Shown piece by piece: positions 1-7,085 of a stretch of 23,919 nt of DNA. The DNA comes from JASFEQ01 sp050124735 (GTDB lineage Bacteria; Desulfobacterota; DSM-4660; Desulfatiglandales; HGW-15). The notes beneath the pieces are model-generated. The model saw nothing but the letters and a program-made list of their open reading frames with translations. It did no database searches and was not told the origin of the DNA. The stretch lies in assembly GCA_050124735.1 (NCBI GenBank), contig JASFEQ010000018.1:1-23919 (forward strand). Direction: 5' to 3'. The translations under genes and the position numbers were made by a program. Each line of letters opens with the position of its first letter. Positions within the stretch are counted from its first letter, which is position 1.

Positions 1-457
1 CGAACTCCTCCGGGCTCTTTAGGGATTGTAGCCCCGTTACAGTGGCTCGTACCAGATTGTGTGGGTTATGGGAGCCCAAACACTTGGTCAAGATGTTCTG
101 AATCCCTGCGGCTTCCAAGACCGCTCTAACGGCACCACCTGCAATGACACCAGTTCCTGCCCGTGCTGGTTTTAGTAACACGCTTCCTGCCCCCCACTTG
201 CCAATCACCTCGTGGGGTATGGTGCCATCCACGATGGGGACAACCCCCATATCTTTCTTGGCCCTGTCGATGCCTTTCCTTATGGCCTCTGGAACCTCGT
301 TCGCCTTTCCAAGTCCGCTCCCCACCATACCTTTACCATCACCCACGATGACAATGGCACTAAAACTGAAGCGACGGCCCCCCTTTACCACTTTAGCCAC
401 ACGGTTGATGTGCACAACTTTCTCAATTAACTGGGCTTCATCCTCTTCTTTAAACAA
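1..457 (-). CDS. rpsE: 30S ribosomal protein S5 (3' end cut by window edge)
   Basis: S5 is a small-subunit protein near the decoding centre that contributes to translational accuracy. Translating the minus strand from 457 gives 152 residues without a stop, ending in SPEEF at the window edge. The conserved S5 N-terminal block (HINRVAKVVKGGRRFSFSA, about residues 16-34) and a C-terminal block with GTGVIAGGAVRAVLE and SHNPHNLVRAT are clear. E. coli S5 has 167 residues, so only a short tail is missing. The start is read as TTG at 457-455, because an AAGGGAGAG ribosome binding site lies 5 bases upstream. The ATG at 480-478 is in another frame and stops after 17 codons. It follows rplR by 66 bases as the last visible gene of the spc cluster. 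Identity is certain; the start codon is likely. Confidence 0.95.
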   Translation of the reverse strand, partial: MFKEEDEAQLIEKVVHINRVAKVVKGGRRFSFSAIVIVGDGKGMVGSGLGKANEVPEAIRKGIDRAKKDMGVVPIVDGTIPHEVIGKWGAGSVLLKPARAGTGVIAGGAVRAVLEAAGIQNILTKCLGSHNPHNLVRATVTGLQSLKSPEEF

Positions 458-523
458 TAGAGCTCTCCCTTAGATTTCATTGTTTTTAAGATATCTATGT
501 AATTTTAGTCACACTGGAAAGGC

Positions 524-892
524 TCAAAACTTCAGGCCGTGCTCCCGGGCGGCTTCTGCAAGCACCTTTATTCGGCCATGATACAAGAAGCCGCTTCTAT
601 CGAATACAACCTTACTAATCCCGTTGCTTAGGGCCCTCTTTGCAATGTGTTCCCCCACCATCGCAGCACCCTTACTATTGCCTCCCTTGCCTTCAATCTG
701 CGGCCGCAAGTCTTTTGACAGGGAAGAAGCGTCAACGAGGGTTTTTGCAGATAGGTCATCAATAACCTGTGCGTAAATATGCCTCGAACTCTTAAAGACG
801 GACAGCCTGGGAACCCCCGGCGTCCCTTTAATCTTCTTTCTTACCCTCTTCTTCCTCCTCAGTCTCGCCTCTCTCTTGTTTATGGCTCCCAT
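524..892 (-). CDS. rplR: 50S ribosomal protein L18
   Basis: L18 binds 5S rRNA together with L5 and anchors it in the central protuberance of the large subunit. The 122-residue product has the usual very basic N-terminus (about residues 6-25), then the conserved core with PRLSVFKSSRHIYAQVIDD and the C-terminal VVFDRSGFLYHGRIKVLAEAAREHGL-type ending that defines the family (given here as a description of residues about 95-120). Length is typical. The ATG at 892-890 is preceded by AAGG at 8 bases, a modest ribosome binding site. It lies between rplF (60 bases upstream) and rpsE, the normal spc order. Confidence 0.97.
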   Translation of the reverse strand: MGAINKREARLRRKKRVRKKIKGTPGVPRLSVFKSSRHIYAQVIDDLSAKTLVDASSLSKDLRPQIEGKGGNSKGAAMVGEHIAKRALSNGISKVVFDRSGFLYHGRIKVLAEAAREHGLKF

Positions 893-952
893 GATCGTAA
901 CCTTAATCCGTGCACATGCGTTTACAGCTTCTATGTATATGGGTAACGTAAA

Positions 953-1492
953 CTAACTCGTAGCCCCTGTCTTCCCTGCCTTCCTTCGGATACTCTCACC
1001 TTCATACCTGATGCCCTTACCTTTATAGGGCTCTGGTTCTCTGAGGCTGCGTATCTTGGCGGCAGTCCTTCCCAGAAGCTCCTTATCTATTCCGCTCAGC
1101 GTTATTTTGGTCTTTTCCACCCTGGCATCAATACCCTCTGGCAAGTCCACCATTACGGGACTGGCATATCCCAAGTGAAAAGTAGCCCTCTTTCCGGATA
1201 GTTCCGCTCGGTATCCAACACCAACGATCTCCAGAGCCTTCTCAAAACCCTGGGTCACCCCGGTGACCATGTTGGCTACCAGGGCCCGAAATAGTCCATG
1301 GAGGGCCCCAGATCCTTTGTTCCCATCCTTTATTGAGACGACAATCTGATCGTTCTCGGTGAGGATATTAACCCTGGGATGGATCTTGCGTCTGAGCTCA
1401 CCTTTTGGTCCCTTGACAGTCAAAAGATCGCCCTTCAAGTCTATTTTAACTTCTTGCGGTAGCGATATAGGCTTTTGGCCTACCCGTGACAT
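953..1492 (-). CDS. rplF: 50S ribosomal protein L6
   Basis: L6 is a two-domain large-subunit protein at the base of the L7/L12 stalk, near the sarcin-ricin loop where translation factors bind. The 179-residue product begins MSRVGQKPISLP and contains GPKGEL near residue 28, the mid-region VGVGYRAELSGK, and the C-terminal signature REPEPYKGKGIRY followed by a basic GESIRRKAGKTG tail. Length matches the family. The ATG has an AGGAGG ribosome binding site 6 bases upstream. It follows rpsH by 62 bases and precedes rplR by 60, the normal spc order. Confidence 0.98.
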   Translation of the reverse strand: MSRVGQKPISLPQEVKIDLKGDLLTVKGPKGELRRKIHPRVNILTENDQIVVSIKDGNKGSGALHGLFRALVANMVTGVTQGFEKALEIVGVGYRAELSGKRATFHLGYASPVMVDLPEGIDARVEKTKITLSGIDKELLGRTAAKIRSLREPEPYKGKGIRYEGESIRRKAGKTGATS

Positions 1493-1554
1493 CCCTCGCC
1501 TCCTGTCGCAAAATCATCTTGGGATCTGTCCTACAATGAAAACTGCGCCCGAAA

Positions 1555-1953
1555 CTACCAGACAGCGCAGAGAATTTCCCCGCCAACACCCACTTTTCTG
1601 GCCTCTCTATCCGTCATGACGCCCTTTGATGTGGAAAGGATGTTAACGCCCAATCCTCCCAAGACCTTGGGAATCTTATCGCTCTTGGAGTAAAACCTGC
1701 GACTGGGCTTGCTCACTCTTTTGAGACCACCGATGACGGGGGCTCCTTTCTCGTCATACTTTAAAAAGACCCTTATGGTCCCTCTGGGTCCCTCATTCGC
1801 CATTCTATAGTTCTTAATAAAACCTTCTGATTTCAAGACCTTGGCGATACTCATTTTCAGCTTGGAACTGGGGATATCCACGGTGTTATAGGATGCCATC
1901 ATTGCGTTTCTCATCCTGGTGAGCATATCGCCAATGGGATCAGTCATAGCCAT
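1555..1953 (-). CDS. rpsH: 30S ribosomal protein S8
   Basis: S8 binds helix 21 of 16S rRNA early in small-subunit assembly; in E. coli it also represses translation of the spc operon. The 132-residue product has the N-terminal TDPIGDMLTRMRNA, the middle EGFIKNY, and the C-terminal GVMTDREARKVGVGGEILC motif, all diagnostic for S8. The ATG at 1953-1951 is preceded by AGAGGAG at 8 bases; a second ATG two codons in is possible but less well spaced. Between it and rpsN is a 119-base gap with a hairpin (1983-1996) just before the ribosome binding site. Whether S8 regulates here cannot be read from the sequence. Confidence 0.98.
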   Translation of the reverse strand: MAMTDPIGDMLTRMRNAMMASYNTVDIPSSKLKMSIAKVLKSEGFIKNYRMANEGPRGTIRVFLKYDEKGAPVIGGLKRVSKPSRRFYSKSDKIPKVLGGLGVNILSTSKGVMTDREARKVGVGGEILCAVW

Positions 1954-2072
1954 CTGTTTTGCTCCTCTGCTGATAATTCCTTCTGATCGAGATCAGGAAT
2001 ACCATCATAAAACCACCTGATATAAATTGTACTGTCTCTACTTCACTCAAACGCTGGGTCTGGAAGTTTCTT
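1954..2072 (-). other. 119-base rpsN-rpsH gap with a small hairpin
   Basis: The gap holds no reading frame of note. A perfect 6-base inverted repeat, CTGATC / GATCAG with a 2-base loop, lies at 1983-1996. Flanking TTC/GAA bases on the transcribed strand can lengthen the stem across a bulge. It ends about 20 bases before the rpsH ribosome binding site. No run of U follows, so it does not look like an intrinsic terminator. A regulatory role is possible but unproven. Confidence 0.4.
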
Positions 2073-2258
2073 TTACCAGCTCGACTTAATCACTCCTGGT
2101 ATTTCTCCCCTCAAAGCCATGGTCCGAAAACATATACGGCAAAGGCCGAACTTTCTCAAAAAGGCCCTTGGCCTCCCACAAATGGGGCACCTATTATATT
2201 GACGCGTTGAAAATTTCGGTTTTCTCTGAGCTTTTATAATAAGGGATGTTTTTGCCAC
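2073..2258 (-). CDS. rpsN: 30S ribosomal protein S14, zinc-binding short form
   Basis: S14 is a small-subunit head protein needed for late assembly. The product is 61 residues with cysteines at 24, 27, 40 and 43 (CPIC and CRIC), the zinc-ribbon form of S14 rather than the roughly 100-residue zinc-free form of E. coli. The C-terminal RGEIPGVIKSSW ending is typical. The start is GTG at 2258-2256, with GGGAGG 5 bases upstream, and the N-terminal AKTSLI agrees with family members. It lies 13 bases after the rplE stop, so the two are probably translated from one message. Confidence 0.97.
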   Translation of the reverse strand: MAKTSLIIKAQRKPKFSTRQYNRCPICGRPRAFLRKFGLCRICFRTMALRGEIPGVIKSSW

Positions 2259-2271
2259 CGTATCCTCCCGA

Positions 2272-2811
2272 TTAGCTTCTAAAGGGCATGCCCAAAAATT
2301 TCAGTAAAAAGAAACCCTCCGCATCCGTTTTCGCCGTTGTGATGATGGACACGTTTAATCCGTTTATCTTATCCACGTTATCGTAGTTGATTTCAGGGAA
2401 AATGATCTGTTCCTTCATCCCGATGGTGCAGTTGGCACGTCCATCAAAGATTTTATCAGACAACCCCCTAAAATCCCTTACGCGCGGCAGAGCCACATTA
2501 AAGAGTTTGTCCAGAAAATCATACATCTTTGTCCGTCTTAGTGTAACCGTACACCCGATGGGCATCCCCTGCCGAAGCTTAAACCCAGCGATGGATCTCT
2601 TTGCCTTTGTGATTATGGCTTTCTGGCCAGCAATAAGGGTCAATTCTTCCACACCTTTATCAAGGACCTTTATATTAAAAATCGCCTCTCCTAGACCCAT
2701 ATTCAATACGACTTTCTCAACGCGTGGGACTGCCATGATGCTTTTGTACCCGAACTCCTTCATCATGGCAGATATGACTTCCTTCTCATATTTCTCTCTT
2801 AATCGGGACAA
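2272..2811 (-). CDS. rplE: 50S ribosomal protein L5
   Basis: L5 binds 5S rRNA and contacts the P-site tRNA in the central protuberance. The product contains the diagnostic VPRVEKVVLNMGLGEA, GQKAIITKAKRSIAGFKLR and the C-terminal FLLKFLGMPF. The frame is open five codons further upstream (TTG at 2826). I prefer the TTG at 2811-2809 because it has GGAG 6 bases upstream, gives SRLREKYEKEV as the N-terminus, and yields 179 residues, the same as E. coli L5. No ATG is available near the conserved N-terminus. It follows rplX by 29 bases. Confidence 0.95.
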   Translation of the reverse strand: MSRLREKYEKEVISAMMKEFGYKSIMAVPRVEKVVLNMGLGEAIFNIKVLDKGVEELTLIAGQKAIITKAKRSIAGFKLRQGMPIGCTVTLRRTKMYDFLDKLFNVALPRVRDFRGLSDKIFDGRANCTIGMKEQIIFPEINYDNVDKINGLNVSIITTAKTDAEGFFLLKFLGMPFRS

Positions 2812-2840
2812 CCCTCTCTCCTCCAAAACGGGTGATCATA

Positions 2841-3203
2841 TTAGCTATCCAATAGCTCCCCACACTTCTTGCAGGCTCGCACCCTGGAACCATCCTCCAG
2901 GATTTGTTTTCCAATCCTTGTGGGTTCCGCGCATTTGTTGCACACCAGCATGATATTGGACATGTGGATGGAGGCCTCTTTTTCTATGATGCCCCCTTGG
3001 GCACTCTTTCCCCCGGCTCTCGTGTGTCTCTTCACCATGTTGAGCTTTTCTACGATCACCCGACCCTTCTCCGCATCCACTTTCAGGACCGATCCAATTT
3101 TCCCCTTTTCTTTTCCAACAAGAACAATGATTTTGTCGTTCTTTTTAATCATTGGATGCTTTTTCAGCATTTTACTTACTCCTGCTGGTTTACGAGAAGC
3201 CAT
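2841..3203 (-). CDS. rplX: 50S ribosomal protein L24 with C-terminal cysteine pairs
   Basis: L24 is an assembly-initiating protein near the peptide exit tunnel. The 120-residue product carries the KOW segment (about residues 22-50, with KNDKIIVLVGKEKGKIG) and the basic VEKLNMVKRHTR. The C-terminal third has two CxxC pairs, C88/C91 and C111/C114, which probably bind zinc; many bacterial L24 proteins keep this pair while E. coli's does not. The N-terminus is about 17 residues longer than usual. The ATG at 3203 is still preferred, since AAGGAGAAGG stands 4 bases before it. A shorter start at the Met of MIKKNDK cannot be excluded. Confidence 0.95.
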   Translation of the reverse strand: MASRKPAGVSKMLKKHPMIKKNDKIIVLVGKEKGKIGSVLKVDAEKGRVIVEKLNMVKRHTRAGGKSAQGGIIEKEASIHMSNIMLVCNKCAEPTRIGKQILEDGSRVRACKKCGELLDS

Positions 3204-3228
3204 ACAACCTTCTCCTTACCAGAACTCT

Positions 3229-3253
3229 AATCCGCCATTACCCCATTACTCCA
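3229..3253. repeat. short CATTACTCC-type repeat fragment in rplN-rplX gap
   Basis: The 123-base gap 3204-3326 contains CCATTACCCCATTACTCCA, closely related in text to the longer inverted-repeat elements at 6988-7070 and 19613-19697. It looks like a partial or degenerate member of the same family. No partner arm was found in the gap, so this is weaker than the other two. Confidence 0.35.
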
Positions 3254-3326
3254 CATCGGCTCTACGCCGGAAAAGGCACAGTTTTTTCATTTCTCAGCCC
3301 GACTCTGGGGGTGGTTTAAGTATCAT

Positions 3327-3695
3327 TTAGAGTACCTCGGGGGCCAGCGAGATGATTTTCATAAATCTTTTTGCCCTTAGTTCTCTCGCTACTGGGCCGA
3401 AGATCCTGGTCCCGATGGGTTCATTCTGCTGGTTAATAAGGACGGCTGAGTTATCATCGAATTTAATATAGGAACCATCCGCTCTGGGAATCTCTTTCGC
3501 GGTCCGAACAACCACGGCCCTCATCACATCGCCTTTCTTTACCTTGGAATTGGGCATCGCCTCTTTCACCGTTACGACCACCACATCTCCCACGCTGGCA
3601 TACCTTCTCCTTGACCCGCCTAGCACTTTGATACACAAGAGCAGTTTTGCGCCTGAATTATCTGCCACATGGAGTTTCGTTTGGGCCTGTATCAC
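3327..3695 (-). CDS. rplN: 50S ribosomal protein L14
   Basis: L14 lies at the subunit interface and forms bridge B8 with 16S rRNA. The 122-residue product is easily recognised by MIQAQTKLHVADNSGAK, the SVGDVVVVTVKEAMPN block, and the C-terminal GTRIFGPVARELR. Length equals the usual 122-123. The start codon is GTG at 3695-3693; it overlaps the rpsQ stop in a GTGA arrangement, so the genes are probably translationally coupled. A GGAG lies 8 bases upstream, inside rpsQ. It is the first gene of the spc part of the cluster, but no separate promoter is evident. Confidence 0.98.
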   Translation of the reverse strand: MIQAQTKLHVADNSGAKLLLCIKVLGGSRRRYASVGDVVVVTVKEAMPNSKVKKGDVMRAVVVRTAKEIPRADGSYIKFDDNSAVLINQQNEPIGTRIFGPVARELRAKRFMKIISLAPEVL

Positions 3696-3997
3696 TTCTC
3701 CTGCTCCATTGAAATGGTGTCCTCCTCCCCTGCTTCCTGGATCGCGCTTCTTTCAAGGACCTCTTGGACTTGCCATCTCTTATTTTTGCTTATGGGCCGT
3801 GTTTCAATGATCCTCACTCTATCGCCCACCATACATTTGTTTTCTGGATCATGGACCAAATACTTCGTCTGGCTTCTCATATATTTTTTATAGGTCCTGT
3901 GCTGCTTTAATCGATTCACTAAGACCGCCGCTGTCTTGTCCATTCTGTTGCCTACCACGACGCCTACAAGCCTTTTCCTTACGCCTCGCTGTGTCAT
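3692..3997 (-). CDS. rpsQ: 30S ribosomal protein S17
   Basis: S17 is a primary 16S rRNA-binding protein of OB-fold type. The 101-residue product has RLVGVVVGNRMDKTAAVLV near the N-terminus, then the KYLVHDPENKCMVGDRVRIIETRPISKNKRW-like core (about residues 45-75). It is longer than E. coli's 84 residues by an acidic C-terminal tail (about residues 86-101), a common feature outside the gammaproteobacteria. The ATG lies one base after the rpmC stop, and the stop overlaps the rplN GTG by four bases. Confidence 0.97.
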   Translation of the reverse strand: MTQRGVRKRLVGVVVGNRMDKTAAVLVNRLKQHRTYKKYMRSQTKYLVHDPENKCMVGDRVRIIETRPISKNKRWQVQEVLERSAIQEAGEEDTISMEQEK

Positions 3998-3998
3998 T

Positions 3999-4208
3999 TT
4001 AATCTCTACTCGCCCCTCTCGATACTTCCGAGTCTCTTAGCACCGTTTTGACGCGGGCTAGGTCCCTTTTTGTCTTACCAAGGACAGCCGTATTGCCAAG
4101 CTGTCCTGTCGCTTTCTGAATTCTCAGGTTAAATAATTCCTGTTTCAGCTCTCCCTCTCTTTCCCTCAATTCTTCTACACTTAACTCACGTAGTTCTTTC
4201 GCCTTCAC
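3999..4208 (-). CDS. rpmC: 50S ribosomal protein L29
   Basis: L29 lies by the exit tunnel and takes part in the docking site for trigger factor and SRP. The 69-residue, mostly helical product has the family pattern KELRELSVEELREREGELKQ, FNLRIQKATGQL and a C-terminal KRDLARVKTVLRD. The start is GTG at 4208-4206 with AGGAG 9 bases upstream; no ATG is available. It begins two bases after the rplP stop and ends one base before rpsQ, so the three are almost certainly coupled. Confidence 0.96.
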   Translation of the reverse strand: MKAKELRELSVEELREREGELKQELFNLRIQKATGQLGNTAVLGKTKRDLARVKTVLRDSEVSRGASRD

Positions 4209-4210
4209 CT

Positions 4211-4624
4211 TTACGATCTCCTGCTCACGAATCTTGTAGAGAATGGGAGTTTGTGACCCGCCCGTCTGAAGGCCTCTGCTGCTACACTTTCTCCCACACC
4301 TTCCATCTCATACAATATTCTTCCTGGCTTAACCACAGCAACCCAGCCTTCAGGCGCGCCTTTCCCTTTTCCCATTCTTGTTTCTGCGGGCTTCTTGGTA
4401 ACAGGCTTATCCGGAAATACGCGAATCCAGATCTTGCCCCCACGTTTTACGTGTCTTGTGATCGCAACCCGTGCCGCTTCAATTTGTTGGGCCGTCATAA
4501 TACCACATTCCAGGGCCTGCAAACCGTAATCGCCGAACTCCAGAGTACCCCCCTTGCTGAAGGCCTTGCCCTTCATTCGACCCTTTTGTTTTTTCCGGTA
4601 TTTGATCTTTTTGGGACTCAGCAT
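4211..4624 (-). CDS. rplP: 50S ribosomal protein L16
   Basis: L16 organises the A-site side of the large subunit and contacts the elbow of A-site tRNA. The 137-residue product begins MLSPKKIKYRKKQKGRMKG and carries ARVAITRHVKRGGKIWIRV, PVTKKPAETRMGKGKG and the GRILYEM segment, all family signatures. Length is typical (136-144). The ATG at 4624 has AAAGGG 12 bases upstream, overlapping the end of rpsC; the stop of rpsC is only 8 bases away. Confidence 0.98.
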   Translation of the reverse strand: MLSPKKIKYRKKQKGRMKGKAFSKGGTLEFGDYGLQALECGIMTAQQIEAARVAITRHVKRGGKIWIRVFPDKPVTKKPAETRMGKGKGAPEGWVAVVKPGRILYEMEGVGESVAAEAFRRAGHKLPFSTRFVSRRS

Positions 4625-4632
4625 AAGTCTTT

Positions 4633-5271
4633 TTAACCCTTTTTGTCGGGTAGGATTTCACCCTTAAAAAGTGTGACCTTTACCCCCACCACGCCGTATG
4701 TGGTAAAGGCCTCAGCAAAGCCGTAGTCTATATCGGCCCTTATGGTGTGAAGAGGGACTCGACCCTTTCGATACCATTCACGACGCGCCATTTCGGCACC
4801 ACCCAAACGACCGCTACAACCTATCTTGATCCCTAGCGCACCAAAACGCAGCGCTGAGCTGACAGCTTTTTTCATGGCCCTCCGGAAGGAGATTCTCCGA
4901 ACGAGCTGCAATGCCACATTCTCTGCCACCAATTGGGCATCAACTTCAGGTTTTCTCACCTCCTGAATGTCTATCATTGTTTCCCTATTTATCCTCTTCT
5001 CCAACTCCCTCTTCAGACTCTCAATCTCCACGCCCTTTTTACCAATGACCAGACCGGGCCTAGCCGTTTGGATCTTGATCCTTATCTTGTTAGCCGCCCT
5101 CTCAATCTCGATCCTGGAAACTCCAGCCTGAAACAGCCGCCTCTTCAAGAATTTCCTTATACGGTGATCTTCCAGGACAAAATCACTGTATTCTTTGCCA
5201 GCAAACCATCTTGAATCCCAATTTCTATGGATGCCCAACCTAAACCCGATCGGATTAACCTTTTGTCCCAA
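4633..5271 (-). CDS. rpsC: 30S ribosomal protein S3
   Basis: S3 lines the mRNA entry channel and has helicase-like activity with S4 and S5. The 212-residue product begins with the invariant GQKVNPIGFRLGI, has a KH domain with the GKKG loop at residues 77-80, and ends with the C-terminal S3 domain containing GIKIGCSGRLGGAEMAR. The start is TTG at 5271-5269: it gives the conserved N-terminus exactly, has GGAGG 6 bases upstream, and the nearby ATG and GTG are out of frame. It follows rplV by 68 bases. Confidence 0.97.
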   Translation of the reverse strand: MGQKVNPIGFRLGIHRNWDSRWFAGKEYSDFVLEDHRIRKFLKRRLFQAGVSRIEIERAANKIRIKIQTARPGLVIGKKGVEIESLKRELEKRINRETMIDIQEVRKPEVDAQLVAENVALQLVRRISFRRAMKKAVSSALRFGALGIKIGCSGRLGGAEMARREWYRKGRVPLHTIRADIDYGFAEAFTTYGVVGVKVTLFKGEILPDKKG

Positions 5272-5339
5272 TTCTCACCTCCATTAAAACTATTGCGCGC
5301 AACAGCTTTTCCATCAATAATCGGTTCCCTGCACGCACT

Positions 5340-5672
5340 TTATACCTCATCTAAAATAACAGTCAGATGGCTCGTCCTTTTCCTAATCCTCGTGGCCCGA
5401 CCCATGGCACGGGCCCGAAACCTTTTAAGAGTGGGGCCCTCGTCTGCAAATACCTGTTTAATATAGAGTTTATCCACGTCCATATTCAGATTCTGCTCCG
5501 CATTAGCGACCGCAGAGTCGATCACTTTTTTCAACACAAAGGCGCCCTTTTGGGGCGCAAAGGAGAGCATATTCAAGGCCTCCTCCACATTTTTCCCTCT
5601 TATTTGATCCATAATCAATCTCACTTTTTGAGGGGAGATCCTTATGTATTTCGCCACGGCCCTAGCTTCCAT
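5340..5672 (-). CDS. rplV: 50S ribosomal protein L22
   Basis: L22 spans domains of 23S rRNA, and its long beta-hairpin helps form the exit-tunnel constriction where macrolides act. The 110-residue product has AKYIRISPQKVRLIMDQIRG near the N-terminus and the hairpin region with FADEGPTLKRFRARAMGRA (about residues 74-92), followed by HLTVIL. No deletion is seen in the hairpin. The ATG overlaps the rpsS stop by one base (TAATG), so translation is probably coupled. Confidence 0.97.
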   Translation of the reverse strand: MEARAVAKYIRISPQKVRLIMDQIRGKNVEEALNMLSFAPQKGAFVLKKVIDSAVANAEQNLNMDVDKLYIKQVFADEGPTLKRFRARAMGRATRIRKRTSHLTVILDEV

Positions 5673-5962
5673 TATTTCTTAGTCCCTCTTAAGCGTGATT
5701 TCTTATCTCCAGCATGACTATAATAAACTCTGGTTGGTGCAAATTCGCCCAGCTTGTGCCCCACCATATCTTCGGTTATAAACACGGGCAAAAACTTCTT
5801 TCCGTTGTGAACGGCAAATGTATGACCCACAAATTCTGGAAGGATAGTTGATCTTCTGGACCAGGTCTTAATAATCTTCGTACTCCGGGCTTCCCTTGCC
5901 TGCATGACTTTTTTCAAAAGGTGATCATCAACAAAAGGCCCCTTTTTCAATGATCGCGGCAA
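5672..5962 (-). CDS. rpsS: 30S ribosomal protein S19
   Basis: S19 sits in the small-subunit head, pairs with S13, and contacts the large subunit. The 96-residue product has PRSLKKGPFVDDHLLKKV, the WSRRSTILPEFVGHTFAVHNGKK-like core (about residues 34-56) and the FAPTR motif near residue 74. The start is TTG at 5962-5960, which supplies the conserved N-terminus and is preceded by a strong GGGAGG about 8 bases upstream. A REP-like palindrome cluster lies between it and rplB. The stop overlaps the rplV start by one base. Confidence 0.97.
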   Translation of the reverse strand: MPRSLKKGPFVDDHLLKKVMQAREARSTKIIKTWSRRSTILPEFVGHTFAVHNGKKFLPVFITEDMVGHKLGEFAPTRVYYSHAGDKKSRLRGTKK

Positions 5963-6011
5963 ATTCTTTCCTCCCTATCTATAAAACGTACTTTGTATTC
6001 CAACACGAATC

Positions 6012-6062
6012 GGTGGCATCTGAAATGCCACCCTACTGTAGGGTCGGGTTTCATACCCGACC
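6012..6062. repeat. REP-like cluster of three back-to-back palindromes
   Basis: Within the 121-base rpsS-rplB gap are two perfect 8-base hairpins with 5-base loops: GGTGGCAT/ATGCCACC at 6012-6032 and GGTCGGGT/ACCCGACC at 6042-6062. A third perfect palindrome, CCCTA-CTG-TAGGG (6031-6043), overlaps both inner arms. The outer two are related in plan, so the block as a whole is nearly symmetrical. This is the layout of a REP/BIME-type extragenic palindrome. No run of U follows on the transcribed strand, so it is not a simple terminator. Other genomic copies cannot be checked from this window. Confidence 0.7.
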
Positions 6063-6083
6063 GTCCATATGCCCCGCATCTTC

Positions 6084-6908
6084 TTACTTTCGTCTCTTGA
6101 CGATGAGCTTGTCGCTCGCCTTTCTTACCCTTCTCGTCTTATAACCTTTGGTAGGCACGCCCCAAGGTGTAACCGGATGACGCCCGCCTGAGGATTTTCC
6201 TTCACCACCTCCATGGGGATGATCCACGGGGTTCATGGCCACGCCTCGCACATGTGGTCTTCTCCCTCTCCATCGCGTCCTTCCAGCCTTGCCCAGGCTT
6301 ATGTTCTCATGCTCCAGATGGCCAACTTGGCCGATTGACGCCCTGCAGTCCATGGAGACCATTCGGACCTCACCCGATGGGAGCTTCACTTGGGCATACT
6401 TCCCTTCTTTCGCCATCAGCTGGGCGTAGCCCCCGGCGCTACGTACAATTCGTCCGCCTTGCCCCACGTTCAGCTCAATATTGTGAATCTGAGTTCCCAA
6501 AGGGATGTCCCTTAAGGGCAGCGCATTTCCTCTCCTTATCTCTGCCCCTGGTCCTGATAGGATCCTATCTCCCACTTGAAGTCCCAACGGGGCCAAAATG
6601 TAGCGTTTCTCGCCATCTGCATACTGAAGGAGCGCAATACGTGCTGAACGATTGGGATCATATTCAATGGATGCAACCTTAGCCGGGATGCCATCCTTAT
6701 CCCGCTTAAAATCAATAACCCTGTATGACCGTTTGTGACCACCGCCCCTGTGCCTCATTGTTATTCTTCCGTGAGCGTTTCTCCCACCCGTCTTTTTCAA
6801 TGGCCTCAGCAGGCTTTTCTCCGGCTTCTTGGCGGTAATCTCATCAAAGGTGGAGCTCGTCTGAAATCTCCGTCCTGGTGAGGTGGGCTTATGCTTCTTA
6901 ATGGCCAT
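6084..6908 (-). CDS. rplB: 50S ribosomal protein L2
   Basis: L2 is a primary 23S rRNA-binding protein required for subunit association and peptidyl transferase activity. The 274-residue product has the usual length and carries NAHGRITMRHRGGGHKR (about residues 44-60), the SH3-like middle domain, and the C-terminal block MNPVDHPHGGGEG (about residues 223-235) with the conserved histidine implicated in peptidyl transfer. The ATG at 6908 has GGAG 6 bases upstream. It is separated from rplW by 177 bases holding an inverted-repeat element and from rpsS by a REP-like block, unusually wide gaps for the S10 operon. Confidence 0.98.
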   Translation of the reverse strand: MAIKKHKPTSPGRRFQTSSTFDEITAKKPEKSLLRPLKKTGGRNAHGRITMRHRGGGHKRSYRVIDFKRDKDGIPAKVASIEYDPNRSARIALLQYADGEKRYILAPLGLQVGDRILSGPGAEIRRGNALPLRDIPLGTQIHNIELNVGQGGRIVRSAGGYAQLMAKEGKYAQVKLPSGEVRMVSMDCRASIGQVGHLEHENISLGKAGRTRWRGRRPHVRGVAMNPVDHPHGGGEGKSSGGRHPVTPWGVPTKGYKTRRVRKASDKLIVKRRK

Positions 6909-6987
6909 TACACTCTCCGTAACAAATCGTGTCGTATAAAATCTTTACTGCAATGAAACAAGGTAATTCGCATCTGAGCAGATCCTC

Positions 6988-7070
6988 GGAGTAATGGAGT
7001 ATTGGAGCACTGGAGTGATGAAAAAAGCCATAATTCCTCTTTATCCATTACTCCAACACTTCATTACTCC
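6988..7070. repeat. GGAGTAATG/CATTACTCC inverted-repeat element
   Basis: In the 177-base rplB-rplW gap, GGAGTAATG (6988-6996) is matched by CATTACTCC (7062-7070). Internal arms TTGGAG (7002-7007) / CTCCAA (7051-7056) and GGAGTGATG (7012-7020) / CATTACTCC (7046-7054, one G-U pair) give alternative stems. On the transcribed strand it shares GTGTTGGAGTA and CATCACTCCAGT with the element at 19613-19697, so the two belong to one family. A smaller palindrome ATCTG/CAGAT lies at 6972-6983. No terminator-like U run follows. Confidence 0.65.
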
Positions 7071-7085
7071 ATTAATCCAATTCTC

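Noticed and set aside
2387..2953. Plus-strand open frame of 188 codons opposite rplE and rplX
   Set aside because: It is antisense to two clear ribosomal genes and crosses their junction; no binding site or family likeness was seen.
3246..3290. 14-codon minus-strand frame (ATG AAA AAA ...) between rplN and rplX
   Set aside because: Too short, poor binding site, and it covers part of the repeat fragment; no evidence of a leader peptide.
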